DNA of 64,000 nucleotides from Lasiosphaeria ovina (taxonomy: Eukaryota > Ascomycota > Sordariomycetes > Sordariales > Lasiosphaeriaceae). This document shows, one piece after another, positions 33,526 to 44,308 of the stretch (position 1 is the stretch's first letter; every line of letters begins with the position of its first letter). Below the pieces are notes generated by a model that saw only the letters and a list, made by a program, of their open reading frames with translations, had not been told where the DNA came from and did no database searches. The DNA lies in the NCBI GenBank assembly GCA_033439765.1, contig JAULSN010000002.1, positions 3,596,001 through 3,660,000 on the forward strand. The letters are read 5' to 3'. The translations under genes were made by a program, and so were the position numbers.

Positions 33526-33760
33526 GTAAACCCTTCTCGAGGCCGTACTTGACCTCGTAGCGCCTGACCAGGTGCAGCAGTATGAGCTTCAGGGCGTCCT
33601 ACGCGAGGTGGCGCTTGTAGTCGAACTTGTCTGGATCGGCGTGCACGCCGGCGTCAAGCCCATAGTTGTACCGCGGGAATGCAATCTGGCAGAACTTGGG
33701 AATGTGCAGCCCGTCGCGGGACGTGAATGGCTCGGCCGTCATGCGCAGACAGGTTACTAG
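33526..33760 (-). pseudogene. Cytochrome P450 C-terminal fragment with internal deletion
   Basis: On the minus strand the frame reads TCLRMTAEPFTSRDGLHIPK, FPRYNYGLDAGVHADPDKFD and YKRHLA, then TAG (33599-33601), then DALKLILLHLVRRYEVKYG. The first part is the segment between the ExxR region and the haem loop of a fungal P450; the second is the helix right after the haem-binding cysteine. The haem loop itself (FxxGxxxCxG) is missing between them, so a deletion joined HL to the A-x-DALKL helix. The remaining about 75 codons cannot be functional. Confidence 0.7.
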
Positions 33761-34419
33761 CGAGACGTGTCAGTAGGCCTAATGGCAAAACGAAACATTG
33801 CACACGGCTGTCAAGATGTTGGCTGCTGGCACTGCTTACTCTGTGTCATGGAGTGGAGGCGGAAGCTCTCCTTCGTGAAGCTGTCCAGCAGTCTCAGCTC
33901 TCCCAGAGCTACCGGTATAGAGACGTTACCACCAGAGTCAAACGACATACGGAACGCGCTCGAAAGATGCAAATCGAGCCAAAACAGCACATGCCATAAT
34001 TAGCAGCTCCAAGCCTCCAAGGGTACTTGGACTGCCTAAGCCAATTACCTAGACAATCGAGATCCAAACCTCAATGCGTCTGATGCGTCCGTTGAAACTA
34101 GGTAGGTATCCAGTTGGGTGGTACAGAGCCTTTCGTCCTCGGGGCCGCTCCAGCTGGACAGAGCACAGTCTTGGCACAGAGAATTGTCTGACTGTTCGGG
34201 GCTTTTGAGGGGGCCCTTCCACCCCAAAGTACAGTACGAATCACACGACGCTCCATGTTCAAAACTCTCAACGTCGGCTATCCTCTACAACGAGACTGCA
34301 GCGCTTGGTCTAGTCTACACTTCGGCTTACTCTTTTATGAGTAATACAGTCTATAACTGCCGCAATTCATTTCTCCTAATCACGTTACTGCCGTCGCAGA
34401 GCATAACAAATAATTAGGT
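33761..34419. other. Intergenic region upstream of HET gene
   Basis: No supported gene; short frames only. Confidence 0.4.
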
Positions 34420-36207
34420 ATGTCGCTGAGCTCCGTCCGGCAAGCGGTGGGCTATGCAGTCTCGGCGGGGCTGGGCTTTGGCACCTGGATCTGGCGGCCA
34501 ACTCCAAGCGACAGCGGCTCGGCGAGAGCTGCTGCTGAGGAGTGCGATATCTGCCGGCAGCATTATTGTCAATCATCCACGAACCAACCGTGTCAGCTGC
34601 CGCCTGGCGCCGTGGCAATCTTCGCAGAAGCTGTCGGGGAGCAGTGCCATGGCTGTTGGGTTGTGAACTTCACTGTCAACTTTTGTCTTGCCGTGGCAGG
34701 TGATAGTCTCACTCTCCGCGGCTCCCCCTGGCGGGAGGCGACCGACAATTTGAATGACATACAACTTTCCATCGAAGCGTCGACATCCCGTACTTGGTTC
34801 CAACTGCGGCTCGAAAGCACCGACGTTCTGCGAATGGAAGCCGAGCTGCTCAGAGAACAGTGCCCTGAAACATCAACAGCCTCCTACATCTCTTGGGCCG
34901 CTGCTTTCCTCAGCCCCAAAGCGCCCCGATCACTGCCACCGTACTTGGAGCGCGCGCCCCCATCACCTCGAATCTCGGGAGATACAGGCTCTTCCCGCGC
35001 CTTTGACAGGGCTGTCGCCTGGTTTGAGGCGTGTGCCTCTCGGCACGGCGCCTGTGGAGGCGGCTTCCGCAGTGCACCAATGCCTCTTTTGCCGTCGAGA
35101 ATCATTGATATTACCGGCCCACACAGCTTACGTCTGGTAGACACCGGTAACGAGAAGAGCGGACATTACTTCATCTTGAGCCATAGATGGTTAGATGCCA
35201 GGGAGATGCCACGCTGTCTGAGGAGCAATCTGGCGGCTTTGACCCATCGCATACCACTCGAGTCACTGACGCCGACATTCCAAGACGCTATTTCGCTCGC
35301 TAGAAAGTTCTCAGTGGCTATGAGCAACAGCAATACTTCCTGGCGTCCTTTTAGCCGCCCGATGCCTATCCGATACATATGGATCGACAGTCTCTGCATC
35401 GTACAGGATAGCCCTGATGATTGGCTTAGAGAAGCAGCGCGGATGGGGTCCTACTACCGGAACGCAATCTTGACCATTGCCGCCGCTGCCGGGGACGTCG
35501 GCCTCTTTGCAGGAGCCAGGCGAGAGTACCAGGGGCTTAACGTGACTCATCCTCAACACTCCAACCCACGACTCTATATACGGAAGCCTCTTCCCCACTT
35601 CGGTATCTCAACCGACTCACCTGTCATCGCCGCCAGCCCAGCCGTGCCCCGGAGTGCAGAAGCCGACACGCCCCTGGATCTGCTGACCCGTGGCTGGGTC
35701 CTCCAGGAGAGGCTCCTATCCAGACGGTTCCTTATCTTTGGCCCACACGAACTCATCTGGGAATGCATGGAGTCGCGGGACTGTGAATGTGGCGTACTGG
35801 CATACCCCGCCGTGATAGCAGCAGATCGGTCAGGAGGACTTGAGTACTTCGCCAAGTTAGGCCGCGACCTTGCCGGATTTTGGGAGGGTAAGCACCGCGA
35901 CGACCCTAACGATGCATACAACCCCCTTCCTGTCAAAATTGCTTTCAGCAGGGCTGTAAGGGAAGACAAGGATGCGGGACCTGATGAATTGGTGGCGTCG
36001 GGTGGTGAGCCGGCACTCCTCTTTGGGTCTGACCAAGGAGACAGATCGCCTACCGTCGCTGCAGGGACTAGCATCGCAATTTTGCGAGATTTTGGGAATG
36101 GACCTAAAGACGCCTAAGAGAGACATATGTGATGGGGCATTAGGTATCCAGTCTCGCGCTGGACTTGGGCTGGACAGTGCAGGTGCAGGATCCAAAAATG
36201 TCTAGGG
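34420..36207 (+). CDS. HET-domain protein with a frameshift near its C-terminal part
   Basis: The frame from ATG 34420 runs 565 codons to TAA-region stop at 36117 and contains a full HET domain: YFILSHRWLD, LTPTFQDAISLARKF, RYIWIDSLCIVQDSPDDWL, RMGSYYRNAILTIAAAA and LLTRGWVLQERLLSRRFLIF, then LIWECME. After about 35955 the protein-like reading switches to the next frame (LMNWWRRVVSRHSSLGLTKE and TDRLPSLQGLASQFCEIL), which is the usual continuation of such proteins. That frame ends at 36205. A separate frame at 36321-36785 resembles the C-terminal part (RFVRAGVLTLDF). HET proteins mediate nonself-triggered cell death. Either a recent frameshift disabled the C-terminus or there is a base error; no intron fits. 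Confidence 0.75.
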
Positions 36208-36320
36208 GGAGGTCAGCGGCCCCTTTACGAGACCCGCCTCCTCCTAGCACGCTGCCTTCATGGTCCTGAGCATCTTGCTGCCACCCTATTGACTTTCCCC
36301 CAGATACAGGAGCCACCACG

Positions 36321-36785
36321 GTGCTTTATCCTCAAGTGATAAAATGCGCCGTCTCCCGCCCGAACTTACCAGCCTCTCTCATACTGCAAGGACGCATCAT
36401 GGTGGATATAAACAAGCCAGATATGAAAACAAGTGGCGAAGGAAAGAGCGATGGAGGCTTCCCTATCCTAGTGGCTAACTATTTTCCAGACGAAACGCCA
36501 GGCGAAATCCAGGCGCGGCTTACCGGGAGGTGGCTTCTCTTGAGCCGATTTGACACCGATGGTGCCCCGGATATTCGTGGTTCGCAGTGGAGGCTCATGC
36601 ACATTGAGCAGGCAGTCTCGCGAAGCCCCAACAACAAGGACCGGTTTGTCAGGGCCGGGGTGCTGACGCTGGATTTCAACTACAAAGATTGGGAAATGTC
36701 GGAGTACTGGGATAGTAATGCACGAGAAGGGCTCCTTCGGTCTTATTTTCGGGGTGAAGAACACGGCGAGGTCGAGCTTATTTAG
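36321..36785 (+). pseudogene. C-terminal segment of the HET gene
   Basis: An open frame of 154 codons containing GGFPILVANYFPDETPGEIQ, GSQWRLMHIEQAV and RFVRAGVLTLDFNYKDWEMS. In style and position this is the C-terminal end of the preceding HET protein, separated from it by about 115 bp with stops. An intron could bridge part of the gap, but the missing central motif (the usual APSWSW block) argues for decay. Confidence 0.4.
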
Positions 36786-37430
36786 TCAAATATATAAGAA
36801 CCACCGGTAGTTTAGTATACATCATAACGGATTCTCGGATTGTCGGCAGCTGAGAAGAAATTACCAGTTTTACTAGAGTCTACGTTGGGTGTCAACTGTC
36901 AAGATGATGCATGCGTTCACAGCCAGCCTGGCCTGACCCGTGCCACGAAAAGAACGACGAGCTTCTGCGCAAATCGACGATGCATGTATCAACCAGAGAC
37001 GGCCTCGACAGTGCTGTTCGGTTTCCAGGTTCCATCCGAACCCTAGTTTTCGTAGGCGCCCGAGACGAGACTCCAAGCACTTGTCGTGCCCAGTTCCCAT
37101 CCTTGCATATTACGTACATGGTTAATCAACGACGAAGTCTAGTTATCTAGCGCGGGCAGTACTGCAGTGCAGTGTACCTTGAGATGAGATTACGTTACAC
37201 GTCACATCCGACTCGGCGAAAACAAGCCATCCACAGTCATATATATGTCACGAATATTGATCCGATGCACACACACTCCCGAGTCCGGGGAACGAAACCA
37301 GTCTAGATGTCTAGGTAGTCCTAGATCTTGCATATAAATAGATGGACCATCTCCAACCTGGGTTCATCCATCCAAACAAAGTTACGATCCAAACCCCCAT
37401 GGTCCGAATTATAGCAAGCGGATTGTCATC
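36786..37430. other. Intergenic region upstream of decarboxylase gene
   Basis: No supported gene. TATATAT at 37240-37247 and TATAAATA at 37333-37340 are possible core promoter elements for the plus-strand gene starting at 37431. Confidence 0.4.
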
Positions 37431-40402
37431 ATGCCTCCCCATGCACCCCATGTGCCACATGCACTCCCCCATGCGGTCCCTCACCCAACCTCCACCGCCG
37501 TGCCTCACGCGGTCGGGGACGTCACTCACCAGGCGATCAGTTCCTACTTTATCGGGCCCCGAGCAGAGAACCTAGACGAATTCCGCAGCAACATTACTGC
37601 CCTCCTCGACGAGCTCGAGTTGTCGAGGCAGCAGTACTTTGGCCAGGACGCGGCAAGTGTCAACTCCCGTCATTTCCGCCTTTGACTTGGCTAACCAGCC
37701 CTCTCTCTCCCAAACACAGGCGGAGGGCTACGAGTTCATCCCCAGCAATGTTCGGTCCTCGGCCGAGTTCAAGCGCGCCACGGCCAAGGTGTCCAAGGCG
37801 GTGCGCGAGACGGCGCGCATGCTCGGGCAGCACTCGGTGCCGTTCTGGTCCCCCAGATACCAGGCCCACATGTGCACCGATCTCTCCATGCCCGCGCTGC
37901 TGGGCTACTTCATGACCATGATCTACAACCCCAACAACGTGGCCCTCGAGGCGAGCCCCATCACCAGCGTCGCCGAGATGGAAGTCGGCGAGCAGCTGTG
38001 CGAACTGTTCGGGTTCAAGACCAAGCCCGCCAACGCCAACGATCCCACCCCGTGGGCCCACATCACTTGCGACGGGACGGTTGCGAACCTCGAGTCCATG
38101 TGGGTTGGTGAGTCCCCTACAGCCGACCTCCCGCCGTGTTGCTTGTCTTCGCAGCTAAGCACGGCTTCGGCGCAGCCCGCAACCTCAAGTACTACCCGCT
38201 GTCCCTCCGCAAGGCGATGGACGATGCCGACGGCCCGCTCCGCTTCGTGCCAGACGCGTTCAGCGTGCGGACGTGCCAGGGACGGCTGAAGCCGTTCCGG
38301 GAGCTGTCGGCGTGGGAGCTGCTCAACCTCAAGCTCAAGACGATCCTCGACATGCCGGCCCGGCTGTACAGCGAGTACGGCATCACGCCGACCTGGCTGC
38401 AGGACGCCCTCGACGGGTACAATATCCAGACGGTCGGGAAAGACCTTCTCGACCAGCACTACAAAATCGGCGCCAAGAACACGCGGTATTTTGTCTCGGG
38501 ATCGAAGCACTACTCGTGGCCCAAGGCAGCAGGTGCGGCATTATCCCCTTTCGCAGACGAGCCCCGACACTAACTGAGAATTGTCCCAAGCATTAACGGG
38601 GCTCGGGTCAGACAGTGTGGTTAATGTCAACCTCGACGTCAACGGGCGGATCGACGTGGACAAGCTGGAGGCGCAGCTGGAGAAGAGCCTCAAGGAGGAG
38701 CAAGCGGTGCTTGCTGTAGTGGCCGTGGTCGGGTCGACGGAAGAAGGGGCCGTCGACCCGCTGCGCAAGATTGTGGCTCTGCGCCAGCGGTTCCAGGCGC
38801 TGGGGCTGTCGTTCATGGTGCACGCCGACTCGGCGTGGGGCGGCTACTTTGCCACCATGCTCCCTCGCGACGACGACGACGACGACGACGACCCGCGGGC
38901 GGCCATGCCGGGGCGCGATCTCGGCGACGGCGGCACCGACGGGCTCGTACCGGACTTGAGCCTGCGCGTCGAGACGCAGGAGGACCTTTTCGCGCTGCGG
39001 TACTGCGATTCCATCACCGTCGACCCCCACAAGGCCGGCTACGTCCCCTACCCCGCCGGCGCGCTGGCCTACCGCGACGGCAGGATCAAGAATCTCGTCA
39101 CTTGGACCGCGCCGTACCTGTCGAGAGGCGCCGAGGGCGATGCAAACATGGGGATATATGGAGTCGAGGGGAGGTAGGTTTGCTGACTGCCATATATCAA
39201 GCAAATCACGAGGGCGAGAGGGGAAAGGGGGCTGAACCTCGCGATAGCAAACCCGGGGCGGCGGCCATCTCAACCTGGCTCTCGCACCAGTGCATCGGCC
39301 TGAACCAGAAAGGATACGGCGCGCTGCTGAGCGAAGCGTGCTTTACTTCGTCCCGCGTCTGTCGCCACCCCCCTTTTCCGCCCTACCGAGAGGAAAGAGC
39401 ACTGACGTTGCATAATTAGTTCTCGGCGCTCTGGGCGGCGCTCTCGTTGCCGTCAGACGACTTTGTCTGCGTGCCGTTCAACATGCTGCCGTCCGAGGCG
39501 ACGGGGCGGGCGGAGGCGGTCGAAGAGGAGAAGCAGCGGATCCGCGACGAAATCCTGGGCAAGACGAACGCGCAGATCGTCAGCGGCGACCGCGGCAGAA
39601 AGCCGGGCGACAAGACCATGGCGCTGCTGCGGGCTCTCGGGTCGGACCTCAACATCAACCTCTTCGCGCTCAACTGGCGGTACCCGGACGGGCGGCTCAA
39701 CACGGACGTCGACGAGGCCAACTACCTGATGAGCCGCGTCATCCAGCGGCTGTCGGTCGACTCGCCCGACGACAAGACGACGGCCATCCCGCTATACTTG
39801 ACGTCGGCCGAGCTAGAGCCCCAAGTCTACGGCGGCGGCTGCCTCGAGAACTTCAAGGCCCGCCTCGGGCTCGAGCACGACACGCGCGAGAGCCTGCTGG
39901 TGTTTCGCAACGTCGTCATGAGCCCGCTGGCCTCCTTTTCTACTAGGGGCGGCTTCATCAACATGCTCGGCGACACGCTAAAGGCGGTCGTAGCGGAAGA
40001 AGTCAAGGCGAGTTCTCACCCACCCACCTAACCGCCCTGTGGCTCCTGGCCGAGTTTCCTGACAAAAACCCTGCCAAAACAGGTTTGCCAGAAACGTAAC
40101 GAGGACGGGCCCGACTACCACAGCTTCTGGGTGCACGGCACTGAAGACGTGTTCCTGTCGTACCGCCCCATGCTCAACATCGCCAAGCACCGGCAGCAGG
40201 TGATCCTGGGCGTCGAGCTGGACGCGGCGGGTGCGCGTGCCTACCGCCAGCTCGCCGGAAACACCGAGGACGAGATCGTGCTCAAGACGTCGCACAAGAT
40301 CGACCTCGCGGGCCTGCTGGCGGTGTTCCAGAACGGTCAGGGCCAAGACGACGACGTCGTGTTCCGCGGTAATCTGGCCACGCGGTCGCAGTATGCTTTT
40401 CT

Positions 40403-40433
<31 letters not shown>

Positions 40434-41063
40434 GTTTTCATCTTTTCTCCAGTATACTAACCGGCTGACAGCGGCGTCGTGGCAGCGCACGTGCGCGTGC
40501 GCGTCACGCGCGTCGTCAAAAACCGGCCGCTGAACCGCGGCGCGCAGGACGACGCCTACCCGTCGGGCTTCACGCCCTTCTACCTCTACGGCACGGCCGC
40601 CGAGCAGCACATGGACCACATGCTGGTGCAATCGCCGAACATCTCGCTGAGCGCGGGCAGCGTAGCACTAGCACTAAGCGACAACGGCGGCGGCGCCGAC
40701 GCCATCAGCGCGGCGCTGGCATCCGACAATGGCGCCATTGTCACGCTCGACGACGTGCACGAGGCGGCCATGCAGCCGTTTTCTCCGGAGTCGTTGGAGA
40801 GGCCGTCGTTCTTCTTCCGGCCCGGCCAGTCGTTCAGGGTCAGCGTGTGGCGCGACCCGCGCGGTGTCAACGAGAGCGCGCGCAACATGCTCGCGGACCT
40901 GCGCCAGGCGCAGAAGCAGCCGCTGGCGGCCGGCACGCTGACGCTCGGCGACGACGTTGTCGTCGACGTCGACAAGACGAACCGCGACCCGTTCCGCGAC
41001 TCGGGCGACGCAAAGGTCGGCCGATGGCGCGAGCGGTTCCGGACGGTTGGGAGGGGGATTTAG
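37431..41063 (+). CDS. Large PLP-dependent decarboxylase (group II, tyrosine/DOPA decarboxylase-like)
   Basis: Eight exons join in phase: 37431-37652, 37720-38107, 38155-38532, 38591-39173, 39248-39356, 39420-40007, 40083-40390 and 40472-41063, for 1055 residues. Motifs of the aromatic-amino-acid decarboxylase fold are VPFWSPRYQAHMCTDLSMPA, ITCDGTVANLESMWV, FMVHADSAWGGYF (PLP-contacting Asp) and SITVDPHKAGYVPYPAGAL, with the Schiff-base lysine at 477. The C-terminal 400 residues are an extension found in related fungal enzymes (FNMLPSEA, NLFALNWRYPDGRLN, RYPDG). The first 45 residues are His/Pro-rich. Introns 1 and 6 seem to begin with GC. An Asp run (38869-38891) is a coding trinucleotide repeat. 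Predicted reaction: decarboxylation of an amino acid, probably aromatic, in the cytosol. Confidence 0.85.
40401..40433 (+). repeat. Long pyrimidine homopolymer in intron 7
   Basis: Within intron 7 of the decarboxylase gene, eight C are followed by 23 T (40411-40433). It may stretch the polypyrimidine tract before the acceptor at 40471 and is a likely slippage site. Confidence 0.9.
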
Positions 41064-42370
41064 TCTCTTTTCCATGTTCTAAGCAGTATACTATACGTAT
41101 CGTGTCGTAATGCAGTCTTTTTGGGACTGGTGAGAATGATAAGTTGCACGAATACCACACGATGGTGAAGTAGGGGCAAAAGTTCGTTGTTTTAAAGCAT
41201 GTTAGAAACGACCTGGAGGAGGAACAACTTTGCTGGGCTGTGAATCTCTTCGCACTTAGGATGAGACGAGAACGTATAATTCCGCCTTAATTTCATTCCT
41301 GTTGGCCTACATATTACCTGATTACTTAAGTTCATGACCCAGAAGTCGGAACCAGACCAGTCGGGCTGCCAAAGAAGAATGCAAGACAAGAAATCGCTGC
41401 GGTGTGGGGGTTTGCTTTTCTCCCCCAAATAGAAAGGAAGATGTGGGTAATTACGGAGTAAAGAGTCTCCCACCCTGCTTCGGTTCGTTCCCGGTCCCGA
41501 CCGGCTGCCATCTGCACATTCCCCACTGCCTACCTGGAGCGGGTTACCCCCTGCCCTACCCTATTTGTGTTTGCCTGATGCTACCTATTATTATCCCCTG
41601 TCCCCATTGCTCTGTTGGTTGCGGGTTCCGGAGTCTGTAACGGCTAGGGGGGCACGGTCCGTTTTTGTCTTCACACCTATCTTATTGCTCCGTACCGTAC
41701 GGACTATCTTGACTGTTGACCGCAACTGGAAGGCATCTTTCTCACGGAGGGAGAGTGAAAAAAAAGACTAAACGTGCGTGGGTAGTCTCGGACTGCTACT
41801 CTGCATGTTTTTCGGCGTAATTCAAAAGCATATAACTGCTTGTCGAGGTATTGATTTGTATAGTAGGACGAAGAGTCCGAAATAGGGCGGGCCACCTTCA
41901 AACCCCAAAATGAGCCTCAACCAATGGTAGTTACAGAAAAAAGAACCGTAAAAACCAACATGATTGGCTGTATTTCTTTGAAGGATCGGGTGTCAAGAAA
42001 AGAGTTTCTGGCAGCCGAGGGAGACGGCTTGGCAGTGCTATGCTGTTCGCGGGCGGCAGGGTCTTGGCATTCAGGAATGGCGATCAAACACCAAAACGGT
42101 TGGAGATGGAAGCTAGCGCAACTGACAGCCCAGAGTCTCCGTGAGGATGAATGGAAAAAAGACAAAATCCGAGCAGCATTGACCATGGCTGCTGTCCTCG
42201 GACGTCTTCCGTTTCCAGACCTGCAAATACGTGAATCATCATCATCAATAACAAAAATAACAACAAAAAACAACAAAACCATAGAAACTGCGTCCCACCC
42301 GCCAACCCCTTGACAAATCCACGCCTTACCAGCACACCCGCCGCCTCGCCCCTCTATCTCCACAACCACA
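41064..42370. other. Intergenic region
   Basis: No supported gene on either strand. The plus-strand end (42301-42370) is C-rich and leads to a CACAATGGGG start context at 42371. Confidence 0.45.
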
Positions 42371-42919
42371 ATGGGGCTCGGAGGCGTGGCATCGTCGGCG
42401 AGCGACGCGGTCGGCAAAGCCGCCGGCGCGGGCCTGAGCCCGACGGCCCTGATACTAGTGCTAGCACTCATCGCGGCGCTCGTCGTCGCCGCCGTCGTCG
42501 CCACCATCCACCAGAAGAGCAAGAAGGAAGCAGGCGGGGGCGAGCACGACGACTCCAGCGGCGGCTGGAAGGAGTCCAGCCACCAGGACTTTGTCGACCC
42601 TACTTCTGCCAACACCACCACCGCCGCCAGTGGTGTTCACAGAGAAGGTGCGCCGCCGAGGGAATTCCCCATGCCGGACATGGACACGGTAGCCACTGAG
42701 AGAAGCGGCGGCGGCGGTCGTCTAAGCGTGGCGGCCGCCGGACTGCGCGAGAGTGTCGCCACGCCGTTCAGAGCCATCGGCGCTGCCCGCCACCAGAACA
42801 AGCAATACGTCCTCATCCGGCTCGACGACGTTGAGCGCGGCGGCGGTGCCGGGCCCGCGCTGAGCGTGCCGGACCGCGCGCTCAGTCCGCGCAGTCCGAG
42901 GCATGCGACTACTCTTTAG
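42371..42919 (+). CDS. Small single-pass membrane protein
   Basis: One exon of 182 residues with a good start context (CACAATGGGG). Residues 1-22 are Gly/Ala/Ser-rich. Residues about 23-47 form one strongly hydrophobic helix (PTALILVLALIAALVVAAVV), followed by HQKSKK, a basic stop-transfer signal that predicts a cytosolic C-terminus. The rest is Gly/Ser-rich and disordered, ending with KQYVLIRLDDVERG, which looks like a conserved short motif in such proteins. No family name is recognised. The layout (short N-terminus, one membrane helix, disordered tail) resembles small fungal membrane adaptors. Codon use is GC-rich and regular, supporting a real gene. Confidence 0.6.
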   Translation: MGLGGVASSASDAVGKAAGAGLSPTALILVLALIAALVVAAVVATIHQKSKKEAGGGEHDDSSGGWKESSHQDFVDPTSANTTTAASGVHREGAPPREFPMPDMDTVATERSGGGGRLSVAAAGLRESVATPFRAIGAARHQNKQYVLIRLDDVERGGGAGPALSVPDRALSPRSPRHATTL

Positions 42920-44308
42920 CTTTCTTGTCTTTTTAGGGCCGCGGGTTGGCGTTGCGGGGATTTGATGTGTTGACGGACGGACGGGGGAATTTTGTCATCT
43001 TGGTGTTGCGCGTGGTGTGGGATGGTGTCGGTGTATATTGTCTGCAGCGGGAAGGAGTTGCGGGTTGTCTTTAGTTTTTTGCTTCTTTTTTTTTGCTTTT
43101 TTGGTCTTTTGTCTGGAATACACGTGCCCAGCCTCCTATCCCAGCAGAACTACGTGTCTGTGTCGTCGGACGTGATGCCGCGCAGCCACGGGTGGATCAG
43201 GACCTCCACGGCGCCATTGGATGACGGTTGCATCATCAAGACAAAAAAGTCAAGAGAGAATTCAAGACGCCGAGGGTCGCTGATGTTGCCAAGTTGAACA
43301 TTCAAAACAGTGGTTGATGTTGAATGGAATGGCATGATTCGGACCGGACCGCAGCCAGCAGACAGAAGCAGAAGGAAGGTGGGACGAGAAGGCTGCAAGG
43401 CCCTCATTCGCGGTCTTGGATTGGATGTTCTCGTATTATCCGACTACGTACCTAGCCGTGCGACCTCTGTTAACCAATTTAGGTCGTCTCCGTTGATCGA
43501 CTACCTGTCATTGTCCCGATATTGGGTTAATTATATCAGATAATTGGCAGCTTAATCATCTTCTTCACCCGATTCCCTGTTAGAGAGAACCTCTGTAATA
43601 ATTACTAGGTCTACCCACATCTCTAGCAAACCCTTGTGGGCTCTGACCACGTAAGGTTCTATTCATGGGACTCTAAGTCGGAGTAGGGCTCCCATCTTCG
43701 TCATCGTACGCACGTGTAATTACCTCCTGAACTGAAGGAAGGCTTGCCAAACTAATTACATAGGTACACCTCGAAAATGCTCTGGGGCGGGAAACTTCCA
43801 AATCCCTTGACATGTCATCCGCTCCGCAGAGCACTACCATTTATGATGGCGGCAGCGCGGGTATTGATGGCCATGATTTGAAGACGGCACCAGCAGACCA
43901 GCAAAGTGCCAAACCAGCCAATAGAATGAGATGAGGAACCTCTTTATCGACATCTAGGTTTTGCAAGCGCCCACCGTGTTGCCCAATTTCACCTCACCGA
44001 CACTTGATGGACCTAGAAATAGTCCAATTGTGCCCTTTTGCATCAATAGGTCAGCAAGGATAAGTATTCCTTGTCTGCCCACAAGCGAATAGAACAAGGA
44101 GAGATGCCCAGCTATTGAAGTCCAGATTCTTCTGCCGCCATATTTGCAGCTGGGTTCACTACTTCCCCATGCAACCCATTTTCACTTGCTAACATGCCCA
44201 GCCAATATGCCAAGAGGAGTACCCAATTTATTGAAGTCTGGGCGTAACAAATGCCCGCATTCTATTCCTATTCAGTCTCTTCAGCCGAGTTCGCCGAGAA
44301 ACACTTGC
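42920..44308. other. Intergenic region
   Basis: No supported gene; short AT-rich frames only. Confidence 0.45.

Noticed and set aside
4908..33601. Reassigned UAG codon (read as glutamine in this organism)
   Set aside because: Intact genes here end in TAG at their expected C-termini: kinase-WD40 (13687-13689), GMC oxidoreductase (30688-30690) and decarboxylase (41061-41063).
28835..41063. A secondary-metabolite gene cluster (GMC oxidase, P450, decarboxylase)
   Set aside because: No core synthase or synthetase, transporter or pathway regulator is present; the P450 is a dead fragment and the genes are separated by unrelated HET loci.
41917..42621. 234-codon minus-strand frame
   Set aside because: It overlaps the start of the small membrane-protein gene antisense and runs through low-complexity sequence; no motif.
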